DNA of 64,000 bases, taken from NCBI RefSeq assembly GCF_042684505.1, contig NZ_JBHULT010000008.1, positions 1 through 64,000 of the forward strand, in the 5' to 3' direction. Source of the DNA: Salinimicrobium flavum. Its GTDB lineage: Bacteria; Bacteroidota; Bacteroidia; Flavobacteriales; Flavobacteriaceae. The translations under genes and the position numbers were made by a program. Of this stretch, positions 7,604 through 16,260 are shown piece by piece; the first letter of the stretch is position 1; each line of letters opens with the position of its first letter. The notes beneath the pieces are model-generated. The model had not been told where the DNA came from. It did not search any database and saw only the letters and a program-made list of their open reading frames with translations.

Positions 7604-9151
7604 TTAGAATGGCACGTCGTTATCATCATTAAGGTCATTCATTGAGCTTCCAAAAGCTTCATCGGCACTAGGAAAATGGCTTGTACCAAATCCATTATCC
7701 CCCGAATCATCATCATTCATCTTTGAATAGAATTCTGAAGGGGAATCAAAGTCATCTAAGTTATCGAATTTACCTAAATGTCCAATGAATTTCAACCTGA
7801 TATTCTCGAGACCCCCGTTACGGTGTTTCGCGACGATAAACTCCCCTTGTCCATCTGTTGGTGATCTCTCTTCATCATCCCATTCTTCTATCTTGTAGTA
7901 TTCGGGACGATAGATAAAGGAAACAATATCGGCATCCTGCTCAATTGCACCGGATTCCCTAAGGTCACTCAATAATGGTCTTTTACTTCCTCCCCTGGTC
8001 TCTACTGCCCTTGATAACTGTGAAAGTGCAATCACAGGAATGTTCAATTCCTTTGCAAGCGCCTTAAGGTTTCGGGAAATTGTTGAAATTTCCTGTTCCC
8101 TGTTCCCTCCTTTTTGGCTTCCCCCTGCGGTCATCAACTGGAGGTAATCAATCACGATCAATTTAATGCCGTGTTGAGAGGCAAGCCTCCTTGCCTTGGC
8201 CCGAAGGTCAAAAATAGAAAGAGAAGGGGTGTCATCTATGAACAAAGGTGCTTTTTCCAGACCTTTTACTTTTACGTTCAACTGCTCCCACTCATGCTTT
8301 TCAAGATTTCCCGTTCTCAGTTTTTCTGAAGACAATCCGGTTTCCGAAGAGATCAATCGGGTGATCAATTGAACTGAAGACATCTCAAGGGAGAAGAAAG
8401 CTACAGGAATATTCTGTCCCACGGCAATGTTACGGGCCATAGAAAGGGTTAAAGCGGTTTTACCCATACCCGGACGAGCGGCCACAATGATAAGGTCACT
8501 GGGTTGCCATCCCGAGGTAAGTTTGTCCAGTTTTTCAAAGCCGGAAGGAACCCCACTTAAGCCTGATTTGTTAGAGATCTCCTCTATCCTCTTCTTTGCC
8601 TGCATCACAAGGTCCTGGGCAGTCTCTGAAGAACGTTTGATGTTTCCCTGGGTTACTTCGTATAACTTTGACTCTGCTGTGTCCAGGAGGTCAAAAACAT
8701 CTGTGGTTTCATCGTATGACTGTTCAATGATCTCATTGGAGATCTTAATAAGGCTTCTCTGAATATATTTTTGAAGAATGATCCTTGCATGGAATTCAAT
8801 GTGTGCAGAGGAGGATACTTTTTGAGTAAGTTGCACCAGGTAAAAATCCCCTCCTGACTGCTCCAGTTTTTGATCTTTCTTCAATTGATTGGAAACCGTT
8901 AATAAGTCCACCGGTTCAGAATTTTCAAACAACTTGAAGATAGCTTCATAGATATGTTTATGAGCACTCTTGTAAAATACCTCGGGATGCAAAATATCTA
9001 TGATCTCGTCAACTCCTCGTTTGTCGATCATCATAGCTCCCAGTACAACTTCCTCTAAATCAACAGCTTGTGGCGGAATTTTTCCTTTTTCAAGATTAAT
9101 GACATTTCCTGGGCTGTAATTATAATTCTGGGGGGACTTGGCTTTTTCCAT
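7604..9151 (-). CDS. dnaB: Replicative DNA helicase DnaB
   Basis: Hexameric 5'-3' helicase that opens the fork and contacts primase. 515 residues. DnaB N-terminal domain about 25-130 (PPQAVDLEEVVLGAMMID), linker, RecA-like core from about 195 with Walker A RPGMGKTA, Walker B LIVIDYLQLM, and conserved LSQLSRAVETR and LRESGAIEQDAD. The C-terminal 50 residues are acidic and Ser/Gly/Asp-rich and end in DDNDVPF, a tail like that of SSB proteins, which bind partner enzymes through such ends; that parallel is an inference. No intein is present. Starts at ATG 9151, 167 nt from accA. Confidence 0.97.
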   Translation of the reverse strand: MEKAKSPQNYNYSPGNVINLEKGKIPPQAVDLEEVVLGAMMIDKRGVDEIIDILHPEVFYKSAHKHIYEAIFKLFENSEPVDLLTVSNQLKKDQKLEQSGGDFYLVQLTQKVSSSAHIEFHARIILQKYIQRSLIKISNEIIEQSYDETTDVFDLLDTAESKLYEVTQGNIKRSSETAQDLVMQAKKRIEEISNKSGLSGVPSGFEKLDKLTSGWQPSDLIIVAARPGMGKTALTLSMARNIAVGQNIPVAFFSLEMSSVQLITRLISSETGLSSEKLRTGNLEKHEWEQLNVKVKGLEKAPLFIDDTPSLSIFDLRAKARRLASQHGIKLIVIDYLQLMTAGGSQKGGNREQEISTISRNLKALAKELNIPVIALSQLSRAVETRGGSKRPLLSDLRESGAIEQDADIVSFIYRPEYYKIEEWDDEERSPTDGQGEFIVAKHRNGGLENIRLKFIGHLGKFDNLDDFDSPSEFYSKMNDDDSGDNGFGTSHFPSADEAFGSSMNDLNDDNDVPF

Positions 9152-9266
9152 ATAGCGAAAGTAGAAAAATAGACTTTAGAACGGTCTTGTAATTCGGTTT
9201 ACTTAGTTCACAGGTTATGAACAATTTAACTGTTAAGAACTTTAATATTTTGTTGATAAGGCTAAA

Positions 9267-9294
9267 AAAATCCGAAGCAGCTGCTCCGGATTTT
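9267..9294 (-). terminator. Terminator of accA
   Basis: Stem AAAATCCG / CGGATTTT (9267-9274 / 9287-9294), continued after one mismatch by AGC/GCT. On the minus strand it is followed by a T-run (9270-9264). It lies 25 nt downstream of the accA stop. Confidence 0.8.
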
Positions 9295-9318
9295 GAAGGT
9301 TGTATATGTTTACGGGTA

Positions 9319-10272
9319 TTAACCCTTAAAAACACCCATAGATGAATATTTATCCATTCTCTTTTTCACCAGGTCTTCTGGTGATAAGTTTTTAAATTCG
9401 TCATAAGCATCAATAATAGCATTTTTGACAGTTTCAAAAGTCATTTCCCGGTTGCTGTGAGCTCCACCCACAGGTTCCTTTACGATCTCGTCAATTAGCT
9501 TTTGCTTTTTCATATCCTTAGCGGTCAGTTTTAAAGCTTCCGCAGCTATCTCTTTGAATTCCCAGCTTCTCCATAGAATTGATGAACAGGATTCCGGAGA
9601 GATCACAGAATACCAGGTATTCTCAAGCATCAAAACCTTGTCTCCTACTCCAATTCCCAAAGCACCACCACTGGCACCTTCGCCAATGATCACCACAATG
9701 ATAGGCACTTTAAGCCGGGTCATTTCCAGTATATTTCGGGCGATAGCCTCTCCCTGTCCACGCTCTTCGGCTTCCAGACCCGGATAGGCTCCCGGGGTAT
9801 CCACAAAGGTCACTACAGGAATTCCAAATTTCTCAGCAGATTTCATAAGGCGCAGGGCCTTGCGGTATCCTTCAGGATTAGCCATTCCAAAGTTGCGGTA
9901 CTGGCGGGTTTTGGTATTATATCCTTTTTGCTGACCCACGAACATATAGCTCTGGTCTCCAATCTTTCCAAGACCGCCAATCATGGCTTTATCATCCTTG
10001 ACATTACGATCCCCATGCAACTCTAAAAAAGAGGCACCACAAATGGAATTAATATAATCAAGGGTATAGGGGCGATTTGGATGTCTTGACAGCTGCACGC
10101 GCTGCCAGGCAGTCAAATTCTTATATATCTCTTTCTTGGTCTCGATTAGTCTTTTTTCTATCTGCCTGCAGGTTGCGGATACATCAACTTCACTCTCCTG
10201 ACCAATGGCACAAGCCTTTTGGTACTGCTCTTCCAACTCCTTTATAGGTAATTCAAAATCTAAATATTCCAT
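9319..10272 (-). CDS. accA: Acetyl-CoA carboxylase carboxyltransferase subunit alpha
   Basis: With AccD this transfers the carboxyl group from carboxybiotin to acetyl-CoA, the first step of fatty-acid synthesis. 317 residues, full length. The N-terminal helical region (LDFELPIKELE) is followed by a crotonase-like core with RHPNRPYTLDYI, ELHGDR, FVDTPGAYPG, and GEGASGGALGIG, which forms the oxyanion region. AccD is not in the window. A lone -7 box lies 34 nt upstream. Confidence 0.97.
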   Translation of the reverse strand: MEYLDFELPIKELEEQYQKACAIGQESEVDVSATCRQIEKRLIETKKEIYKNLTAWQRVQLSRHPNRPYTLDYINSICGASFLELHGDRNVKDDKAMIGGLGKIGDQSYMFVGQQKGYNTKTRQYRNFGMANPEGYRKALRLMKSAEKFGIPVVTFVDTPGAYPGLEAEERGQGEAIARNILEMTRLKVPIIVVIIGEGASGGALGIGVGDKVLMLENTWYSVISPESCSSILWRSWEFKEIAAEALKLTAKDMKKQKLIDEIVKEPVGGAHSNREMTFETVKNAIIDAYDEFKNLSPEDLVKKRMDKYSSMGVFKG

Positions 10273-10305
10273 AATGAGTTATGGGGTTTGTTTAAAATTA
10301 GCTTA

Positions 10306-10313
10306 CAAATATA
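10306..10313 (-). promoter_or_regulatory. Putative -7 element for accA
   Basis: Minus-strand TATATTTG, 33 nt before the accA ATG. No TTG at the normal distance, so support is partial. Confidence 0.5.
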
Positions 10314-10320
10314 AGAAACT

Positions 10321-11241
10321 TTAAAAGGTAGCTTTCCTTTGTCTTTTAATTTTTCGTTTCGTTTTCAAGATTCCATTAAGGATCACGGTAGACAGGATTA
10401 TTACTGCCCCATAATAGAAACCCGGAGACATTTTTTCTTCACTTCCAAAGATCCAGAAAGCCAATAAAATTCCGTAGACCGGTTCAAGGTTAATCGTCAG
10501 CATAACGGTGTAAGGACTCAAATGTCTCATTACTGCTACGGATGCTATAAAAGCGTATGCGGTACAGACCGAAGCCAGAATGAGAAGATACATCCAGTCT
10601 TCGGCAGACACACTGAAGAATGCCGGACTAAAACCATTATCGCTTCCCAGGAAGGTAAGGATCAGCAAATAAATACTGATTGCCACGGTTCCTGTAAGAA
10701 GTTCATAAAATGATATTACCGAAGCATCCTCTTTTTGGGCCAGTTTCCCGTTGATGAGTGAAAAAACTGCGGAAAGGAATGCGGAAGCCAGGGCAAGTAG
10801 TATTCCAAGCACATATTCTGTTTCCACTTTGAAGATTATATAAAGCCCCAGAATTACGATCAACCCGAACAGGATCTCATACCAGATCACTTTCCGTTTA
10901 TAAAAGATGGGTTCCATTATTGAGGTAAAAAAAGCGCCGGTTGACAGCAGAGCAAGGGTGATAGATACGTTGGAAACTTTGATAGCACCAAAGAACGTGA
11001 GCCAGTGAAGTGCGATCACTACCCCGGCAATAAGCATTACCCAGGTCCTTTTGGCGCCCAGTTTAAGGTCTTTTTTCCTCCATTTGATCCAGAGAAGAAT
11101 AAAGAAACTGGCCATCAACATCCTGTACCATACCAGCGGCACAGCATCTAAAGATATTAAGGCACCCAGCACTGCGGTGAATCCCCAAATGAAAACGATC
11201 AGGTGAAAATGCAGGTAACTGCGCAGCTTATCGTTTGGCAT
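10321..11241 (-). CDS. EamA/DMT-family transporter
   Basis: 306 residues with about ten hydrophobic segments in two homologous halves (EamA repeats about 10-140 and 155-290). Typical features: FIWGFTAVLGALISLDAVPLVW with an early Arg (YRMLMA), and AYAFIASVAVMRHLSPYTVMLTINLEPVYGILLA, the EP-containing end of the second repeat. The family exports amino acids, nucleosides or other metabolites; the substrate is not predictable here. Its start overlaps the end of the LptF/G gene by 14 nt, so the two are cotranscribed. Confidence 0.9.
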   Translation of the reverse strand: MPNDKLRSYLHFHLIVFIWGFTAVLGALISLDAVPLVWYRMLMASFFILLWIKWRKKDLKLGAKRTWVMLIAGVVIALHWLTFFGAIKVSNVSITLALLSTGAFFTSIMEPIFYKRKVIWYEILFGLIVILGLYIIFKVETEYVLGILLALASAFLSAVFSLINGKLAQKEDASVISFYELLTGTVAISIYLLILTFLGSDNGFSPAFFSVSAEDWMYLLILASVCTAYAFIASVAVMRHLSPYTVMLTINLEPVYGILLAFWIFGSEEKMSPGFYYGAVIILSTVILNGILKTKRKIKRQRKATF

Positions 11242-12304
11242 TGAAAAGCAGGTAAATAGCTAAAATTCCGAAGAGAACATTAGGCGTCCATACGGCGATC
11301 AACGGGGAAAAGCTGCTTTGTTCGGCGATGGTCCCAAATACTTTGTCCATAAAGATGAACACGAAGGCCAGGGTGATACCCAAAGCCAGATTTACCCCCA
11401 TTCCTCCCCTTCTTTTGATTGATGAGACAGCGACAGCAATAATGGTAAGGATATAGGCAGACACGGGCAGACTCCAGCGTTTATAGGCAACAACCCTATA
11501 CCGGTTGATATTACCCGACCCTCTGCGCTGCTCCTGCTCAATAAATGCAGCCAATTCATCGTAATTCAGCGTTTCTGCCATATAGGAAACAGGGGTAAGT
11601 TCGTCAAATTCAAAGGGAAGTACCGTGTCTTTACTTATCTCGGTAAGGATCTCATCTTCATTTTCCCCAATGACCCTTTTATTAAAATTAGTGAGGGTAT
11701 AGGTAGAATCCTCCTCATTTAGTTTTAAACGTGAGGCACTGATTTTGAACAAAAGTTTGTTCCCTTCAAAATGTTCAAGGGTAAAATTACGGGCCGATTT
11801 TGTTTGCGGTTGAAAATGCGAAGCGTAGATATATTCATTATCATTGATCTGCCTGTAGACATCACTGGTCTCCTGCACATCACTACCTCTTTTTAAATAA
11901 GTATATTTAAAATCATTGAAACCCTTACTTGCACTGGGAGCAAGATACATACCCAGGACCAGGGCACCCAAACTTACCAGGGTCGCACCAATTATATATG
12001 GCCTCAGAAACCTCCAAAAGGAAACCCCGCTGCTCAAAAAGGCAATGATCTCTGTGTTCTGCGCCAGTTTTGAAGTAAACCAAATTACAGAAAGGAACAG
12101 GAATAACGGAAACAGGAGATTGGCAAAGTAAATCGTGAAATCTATATAGTAGTTCACTACCTCCCAAAACGGAACTTCATTTTCAAGGATCTTATCTATC
12201 TTTTCTGCAAGGTTAACCGTTATCCCAATAGGTATAAAGAGAAGGAGCATCATTATAAAGGTGCCCAGGTAGCGTTTCAATATATACCAGTCGAGTATCT
12301 TCAA
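11228..12304 (-). CDS. LptF/LptG family permease (LPS export or related), TTG start
   Basis: 358 residues. Transmembrane segments near 12-32, 52-75 and 100-120, then a periplasmic beta-jellyroll region about 130-250, then three segments to the C-terminus. This is the LptF/G (YjgP/YjgQ) layout for subunits that pull lipopolysaccharide from the inner membrane together with LptB. The N-terminus ILDWYILKRYLGTF is the typical family start. The codon for the initiating Met is TTG (12304); no in-frame ATG lies between it and the tgt stop, 1 nt away. An lptB homologue lies at 57882. Which of LptF or LptG this is cannot be decided. Confidence 0.9.
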   Translation of the reverse strand: MKILDWYILKRYLGTFIMMLLLFIPIGITVNLAEKIDKILENEVPFWEVVNYYIDFTIYFANLLFPLFLFLSVIWFTSKLAQNTEIIAFLSSGVSFWRFLRPYIIGATLVSLGALVLGMYLAPSASKGFNDFKYTYLKRGSDVQETSDVYRQINDNEYIYASHFQPQTKSARNFTLEHFEGNKLLFKISASRLKLNEEDSTYTLTNFNKRVIGENEDEILTEISKDTVLPFEFDELTPVSYMAETLNYDELAAFIEQEQRRGSGNINRYRVVAYKRWSLPVSAYILTIIAVAVSSIKRRGGMGVNLALGITLAFVFIFMDKVFGTIAEQSSFSPLIAVWTPNVLFGILAIYLLFNAKR

Positions 12305-12305
12305 G

Positions 12306-13436
12306 TTACAAACGTTTATCCATTTGCTGTACCATCCTGTTCTTCCAGGATGCGAAATCTCCCGCTAAGATATGTTTTCTGGCCTCACGAACCAACCACA
12401 GGTAGAAGCCCAGGTTATGCATGGTGGCAATTTGTTTGCCGAGCATTTCATTTACCGTAAACAGGTGCCGCAAATAAGCTTTGGTATAAAAGGTATCGAC
12501 ATAGGTGACGCCGTTTTCATCAATAGGAGAAAAGTCATCTTCCCATTTTTTGTTCTTGATATTAATGGTTCCGTGAGAGGTAAACAGCATTCCGTTCCTC
12601 GCGTTCCTCGTAGGCATAACGCAGTCGAACATATCAACACCCAATGCTATATTCTCCAGGATATTTATGGGGGTACCAACGCCCATGAGGTATCTGGGTT
12701 TTTCCTTCGGAAGGATGCTGGTCACCACTTCAGTCATGGCATACATTTCTTCAGCAGGCTCCCCAACAGAAAGTCCCCCAATGGCATTTCCTTCAGCCCC
12801 GGCATTTGCTATATATTCTGCAGACTGTTCTCTTAGATCTTTATAGGTACTTCCCTGTACAATAGGAAAAAGTGCCTGTGAATATCCATATTCAGGTGGG
12901 GTTTTATCGAAATGAGTTATACAGCGATCAAGCCAGCGATGAGTGCGGTGCATGGAATTCTTCGCATAGTTATAGTCACAAGGATAGGGAGTACACTCAT
13001 CAAAAGCCATGATAATATCTGCCCCTATGAGGCGCTGTATTTCCATAACATTTTCAGGGGTGAAATTATGAAATGAGCCGTCAATGTGGGACTTGAACCT
13101 TACTCCCTCCTCCTTGATCTTTCTTCTCTCAGAAAGGGAGTAAACCTGGTACCCGCCACTGTCTGTAAGAATATTTCGGTCCCAGTTCATGAATTTATGA
13201 ATTCCTCCCGCCTTTTTAAGTATTTCGGTATGGGGACGTAAATAGAGGTGATAGGTATTTCCCAAAATGATGTCCGGGTTGACCTGTTCTTTCAGGTCTT
13301 TCTGGCTTATGCCCTTTACTGTAGCAATGGTCCCCACCGGCATAAAGATGGGAGTTTCAATGGTTCCGTGGTCGGTAGTAATAATTCCTGCCCTGGCACT
13401 ACTGCCGGGATCATTAACTGCTAATTCAAATTTCAT
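12306..13436 (-). CDS. tgt: tRNA-guanine transglycosylase (queuine tRNA-ribosyltransferase) lacking zinc-site cysteines
   Basis: Exchanges G34 of GUN-anticodon tRNAs for a queuosine precursor. 376 residues from ATG 13436; the longer frame (13466) starts inside the promoter. Catalytic features are present: ILTDSGGYQVYSL, IIMAFDECTPYP, GGLSVGEP, YLMGVGTP and VDMFDCVMPTRNARNG with the nucleophilic Asp. In most bacterial Tgt the region before KAYLRHL is CxCxxC and, with a later His, binds zinc. Here it reads GVTYVDTFYTKAYLRHL with no cysteine. The IHNL/MHNL histidine is still there. Downstream lptF follows after 1 nt. Confidence 0.95.
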   Translation of the reverse strand: MKFELAVNDPGSSARAGIITTDHGTIETPIFMPVGTIATVKGISQKDLKEQVNPDIILGNTYHLYLRPHTEILKKAGGIHKFMNWDRNILTDSGGYQVYSLSERRKIKEEGVRFKSHIDGSFHNFTPENVMEIQRLIGADIIMAFDECTPYPCDYNYAKNSMHRTHRWLDRCITHFDKTPPEYGYSQALFPIVQGSTYKDLREQSAEYIANAGAEGNAIGGLSVGEPAEEMYAMTEVVTSILPKEKPRYLMGVGTPINILENIALGVDMFDCVMPTRNARNGMLFTSHGTINIKNKKWEDDFSPIDENGVTYVDTFYTKAYLRHLFTVNEMLGKQIATMHNLGFYLWLVREARKHILAGDFASWKNRMVQQMDKRL

Positions 13437-13453
13437 AGAATTCTTTAAGGGCG

Positions 13454-13461
13454 CAAAGATA
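13454..13461 (-). promoter_or_regulatory. Putative -7 element for tgt-lptF-eamA
   Basis: Minus-strand TATCTTTG, 17 nt before the tgt ATG, the same distance as in thrS. The nearest TTG gives a spacer of about 27 nt, longer than usual. Confidence 0.55.
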
Positions 13462-13539
13462 ACCAACTTGAGGCCATTTTTTAAAATTCAATACCTAAAT
13501 TGGCTTCTTCTATTAAAGAGGTGCAAGAATTGACCGGCA

Positions 13540-13574
13540 TTGGTTTTCAAAGCATTATTAAAATGCTATTTTTG
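13540..13574 (+). promoter_or_regulatory. Promoter of the split transketolase operon
   Basis: -7 element TATTTTTG (13567-13574); TTG at 13540-13542 with a 24-nt spacer, one more than the usual maximum. Followed 22 nt later by the ATG at 13597. Confidence 0.6.
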
Positions 13575-13596
13575 CAGCACATTTAATCAAACACAA

Positions 13597-14442
13597 ATGC
13601 CAAACACACAACAACTAAACGATTTTGTTACCCAGGTGAGAAGGGACATTCTCAGACAGGTTCATAAGGTAAATTCGGGACATCCCGGAGGTTCTTTGGG
13701 CTGTGCTGAATTCATGACTGTCCTGTTCCAGGAAATTATGGATCGCAAGGAAGGTTTTGACATGGACGGAAAGGATGAAGATATCTTCTTTCTTTCAAAC
13801 GGACATATCTCCCCTGTATTCTATAGTGTATTATCCCGAAGCGGTTATTTCCCTGTGGAAGAACTAAACACCTTCAGACTTATCAACTCCCGCCTGCAGG
13901 GTCATCCTACGACTCATGAAGGACTTCCGGGTATAAGGGTGGCCTCAGGTTCACTGGGCCAGGGATTATCTGTAGCCCTTGGAGCCGCAAACTCCAAAAA
14001 ACTTAACGGGGATAACCACCTGGTGTATTCCCTGCATGGTGACGGGGAACTTCAGGAAGGACAGAATTGGGAAGCGATCATGTATGCAGCCGCAAAAAAG
14101 GTGGATAATATTATTGCCACAGTAGACCGCAACCACCAGCAGATCGACGGATGTACAGATGACGTACTACCTATGGGAGATCTTACTGCCAAATTTGAAG
14201 CTTTTGGATGGGATGTGCTGGAGATCAAGGATGGGAATAACATTGAAGAAGTAATAAATGGGCTTAAGGAAGCCAAAAGCAGGACCGGAAAAGGAAAGCC
14301 TGTTTGTATACTTATGACCACCGTTATGGGCCATGGGGTAGATTTCATGATGCATACTCATAAATGGCACGGAGTTGCCCCAAATGATGAGCAGCTTGAA
14401 AACGCGCTGTCGCAAAACCCTGAAACTCTCGGAGATTATTAA
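13597..14442 (+). CDS. Transketolase, N-terminal (thiamine-diphosphate-binding) subunit
   Basis: 281 residues from ATG 13597 (MPNTQQLNDF). It corresponds to the N-terminal domain of transketolase, with FLSNGHISP, GSLGQGLSVALGAA and the ThDP/Mg motif GDGELQEGQNWEA...N. Together with the next gene it transfers two-carbon units between sugar phosphates in the pentose phosphate pathway. In E. coli both domains are one chain of about 660 residues; here they are two genes, as in archaea and many Bacteroidota. The partner starts 60 nt downstream in the same operon. Confidence 0.95.
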   Translation: MPNTQQLNDFVTQVRRDILRQVHKVNSGHPGGSLGCAEFMTVLFQEIMDRKEGFDMDGKDEDIFFLSNGHISPVFYSVLSRSGYFPVEELNTFRLINSRLQGHPTTHEGLPGIRVASGSLGQGLSVALGAANSKKLNGDNHLVYSLHGDGELQEGQNWEAIMYAAAKKVDNIIATVDRNHQQIDGCTDDVLPMGDLTAKFEAFGWDVLEIKDGNNIEEVINGLKEAKSRTGKGKPVCILMTTVMGHGVDFMMHTHKWHGVAPNDEQLENALSQNPETLGDY

Positions 14443-14502
14443 TCCCACCTGTCAAAGGTCAAAAAACAGATTTCCGCCTGCGGAAATGACAAAACTGAAA
14501 CA

Positions 14503-15456
14503 ATGAAAAAATATACAAATACAGGAAATAAAGATACTCGTTCAGGATTTGGGGACGGTCTTACTGAACTTGGTAAAAAGAATCCGAATGTGGTAGCGCT
14601 TTGCGCCGATCTTACAGGATCTTTAAAAATGGGCGACTTTGAGAAAAACCATCCCGAAAGATTCTTCCAGGTAGGTATTGCTGAGGCTAATATGATGGGA
14701 ATCGCAGCAGGGATGACCATTGGTGGAAAGATCCCATTCGCGGGTACCTTTGCAAATTTTGCAACAGGACGCGTGTATGATCAGATAAGACAATCAATCG
14801 CCTATTCAGACAAGAATGTGAAGATCTGTGCCTCTCACGCCGGCTTAACCCTGGGTGAAGATGGCGCAACCCACCAAATCCTTGAGGATATAGGATTAAT
14901 GAAGATGTTGCCCGGTATGACCGTGATCAACACCTGTGATTACAACCAGACCAAGGCTGCAACCCTTGCAATCGCCGAACATCATGGTCCTGTTTATTTA
15001 CGCTTCGGAAGGCCCAAAGTTGCCAACTTTACTCCCGAAGACCAGAAGTTTGAAATAGGAAAAGCTAACACGATGACCGAAGGAAATGATGTAACCATTA
15101 TTGCTACAGGTCACCTTGTATGGGAAGCTTTGCAGGCAGCAGAGCAACTGGAGAAAAAAGGGATTAAAGCTGAAGTTATTGATATTCACACCATCAAACC
15201 GCTTGACGAAAAAGCCATTCTGGATTCTGTCAGAAAAACAGGTTGCGTGGTAACTGCCGAAGAGCACAATTTCCTTGGTGGCCTCGGGGAAAGTGTGGCC
15301 AGAACTTTATCTCAGCACGATCCCGCCCCACAGGAATTCGTAGCTACACAAGATACCTTCGGGGAAAGCGGAACTCCCGAGCAACTTATGGAAAAATATG
15401 GGCTCAACGCTGAAGCTATCGTGAAAGCGGCAGAAAAAGTGATGAAAAGAAAATAA
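14503..15456 (+). CDS. Transketolase, C-terminal (pyrimidine-binding and regulatory) subunit
   Basis: 317 residues. It carries the pyrimidine-binding domain (ALCADLTGSLKMGDF, FQVGIAEANMMGIAAGMTIGGKIPFAGTFA with the catalytic Glu) and the C-terminal transketolase domain (GNDVTIIATGHLVWEALQAAEQL, TAEEHNFLGGLG). It completes the enzyme with the upstream subunit. The 60-nt gap contains a short palindrome, TTTCCGCCTGCGGAAA. Length is normal for the split form. Confidence 0.95.
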   Translation: MKKYTNTGNKDTRSGFGDGLTELGKKNPNVVALCADLTGSLKMGDFEKNHPERFFQVGIAEANMMGIAAGMTIGGKIPFAGTFANFATGRVYDQIRQSIAYSDKNVKICASHAGLTLGEDGATHQILEDIGLMKMLPGMTVINTCDYNQTKAATLAIAEHHGPVYLRFGRPKVANFTPEDQKFEIGKANTMTEGNDVTIIATGHLVWEALQAAEQLEKKGIKAEVIDIHTIKPLDEKAILDSVRKTGCVVTAEEHNFLGGLGESVARTLSQHDPAPQEFVATQDTFGESGTPEQLMEKYGLNAEAIVKAAEKVMKRK

Positions 15457-15479
15457 ACCTGATTTTTCTTAACTTAAAC

Positions 15480-15514
15480 AAAACCCCTTTAAAAGTAATT
15501 TTTGCAGGGGTTTT
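15480..15514 (+). terminator. Terminator of the transketolase operon
   Basis: Stem AAAACCCCT / AGGGGTTTT (15480-15488 / 15506-15514), 17-nt loop, then GTTTTTA. It lies 24 nt after the stop. Confidence 0.75.
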
Positions 15515-15578
15515 GTTTTTATTTGAAATATTATCAATAAAGGATCGTTTTATTTCCTACAAAAACAAACCTACAATT

Positions 15579-16184
15579 ATGAAAAAAGGAATTTTAATTT
15601 TAATGCTAATAATCTCGGGAGCAGTAATGGCCCAAAGCGGGTTCGGGGTTAAAGCCGGACTCAATTACGGAGATAACGGGGATGTTGAATATACAGATGT
15701 TACAGGTGCGGGAGAAGATATCATGAAAGGTGGTGACAGCAAAGTAGGATATCACTTCGGACTTTTTTACCGGGCAGAAATGGCAGGATTTTTTTTGAAA
15801 CCCGAATTGTTGTATACCCAGACAAAAAGTTCATATGACTTCAACAATGAGGACGCAGAATACAAGATCTCAAAAATCGATCTTCCGGTACTTCTTGGTA
15901 TCAGGGTATTAGGTCCTGTAAATGTATTTGCAGGCCCCTCCTTTAAGTATATTCTTGATAACGACTTTCAGGGAGTGACCGTTGGGGATGTAGAAGATGA
16001 ATTTACCATAGGTGCACAATTTGGTGCCGGGATCCAGTTCAAGGGGATTGGGGTAGATGTTCGATATGAAAGAGGCCTAAGTGATAACGAAGCACAGGTG
16101 TTGGACCTGGATAACCCCAATGGGGTTAAAAGGGTGGATGCCCGTCCCAACCAGTTTATTTTAAGTTTATCCCTTAACCTGTAA
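15579..16184 (+). CDS. Outer-membrane beta-barrel protein
   Basis: 201 residues starting at ATG 15579. A cleavable signal peptide (KKGILILMLIISGAVMAQ) is followed by SGFGVKAGLNYG and alternating hydrophobic strands with aromatic girdles (GYHFGLFYRAEM, FFLKPELLYTQT, GVDVRYERGL), ending in the strand FILSLSLNL. This is the OmpA-like / 'beta-barrel 2' layout with about eight strands, a structural or porin-like outer-membrane protein common in Bacteroidota. No specific ligand is indicated. Single gene between two terminators. Confidence 0.85.
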   Translation: MKKGILILMLIISGAVMAQSGFGVKAGLNYGDNGDVEYTDVTGAGEDIMKGGDSKVGYHFGLFYRAEMAGFFLKPELLYTQTKSSYDFNNEDAEYKISKIDLPVLLGIRVLGPVNVFAGPSFKYILDNDFQGVTVGDVEDEFTIGAQFGAGIQFKGIGVDVRYERGLSDNEAQVLDLDNPNGVKRVDARPNQFILSLSLNL

Positions 16185-16200
16185 TAGAACCATCTCAAAT

Positions 16201-16256
16201 AAATATAGACCATCAAAAAAGCCTCAGAAATGAGGCTTTTTTGATGGTCTATATTT
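16201..16256. terminator. Bidirectional terminator with a perfect 26-bp stem
   Basis: 16201-16226 is perfectly complementary to 16231-16256, closed by a GAAA tetraloop. The stem contains AAAAAAGCC/GGCTTTTTT, so a T-run follows the GC core on each strand. It separates the convergent beta-barrel and FKBP lipoprotein genes. Confidence 0.95.
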
Positions 16257-16260
16257 TTCT

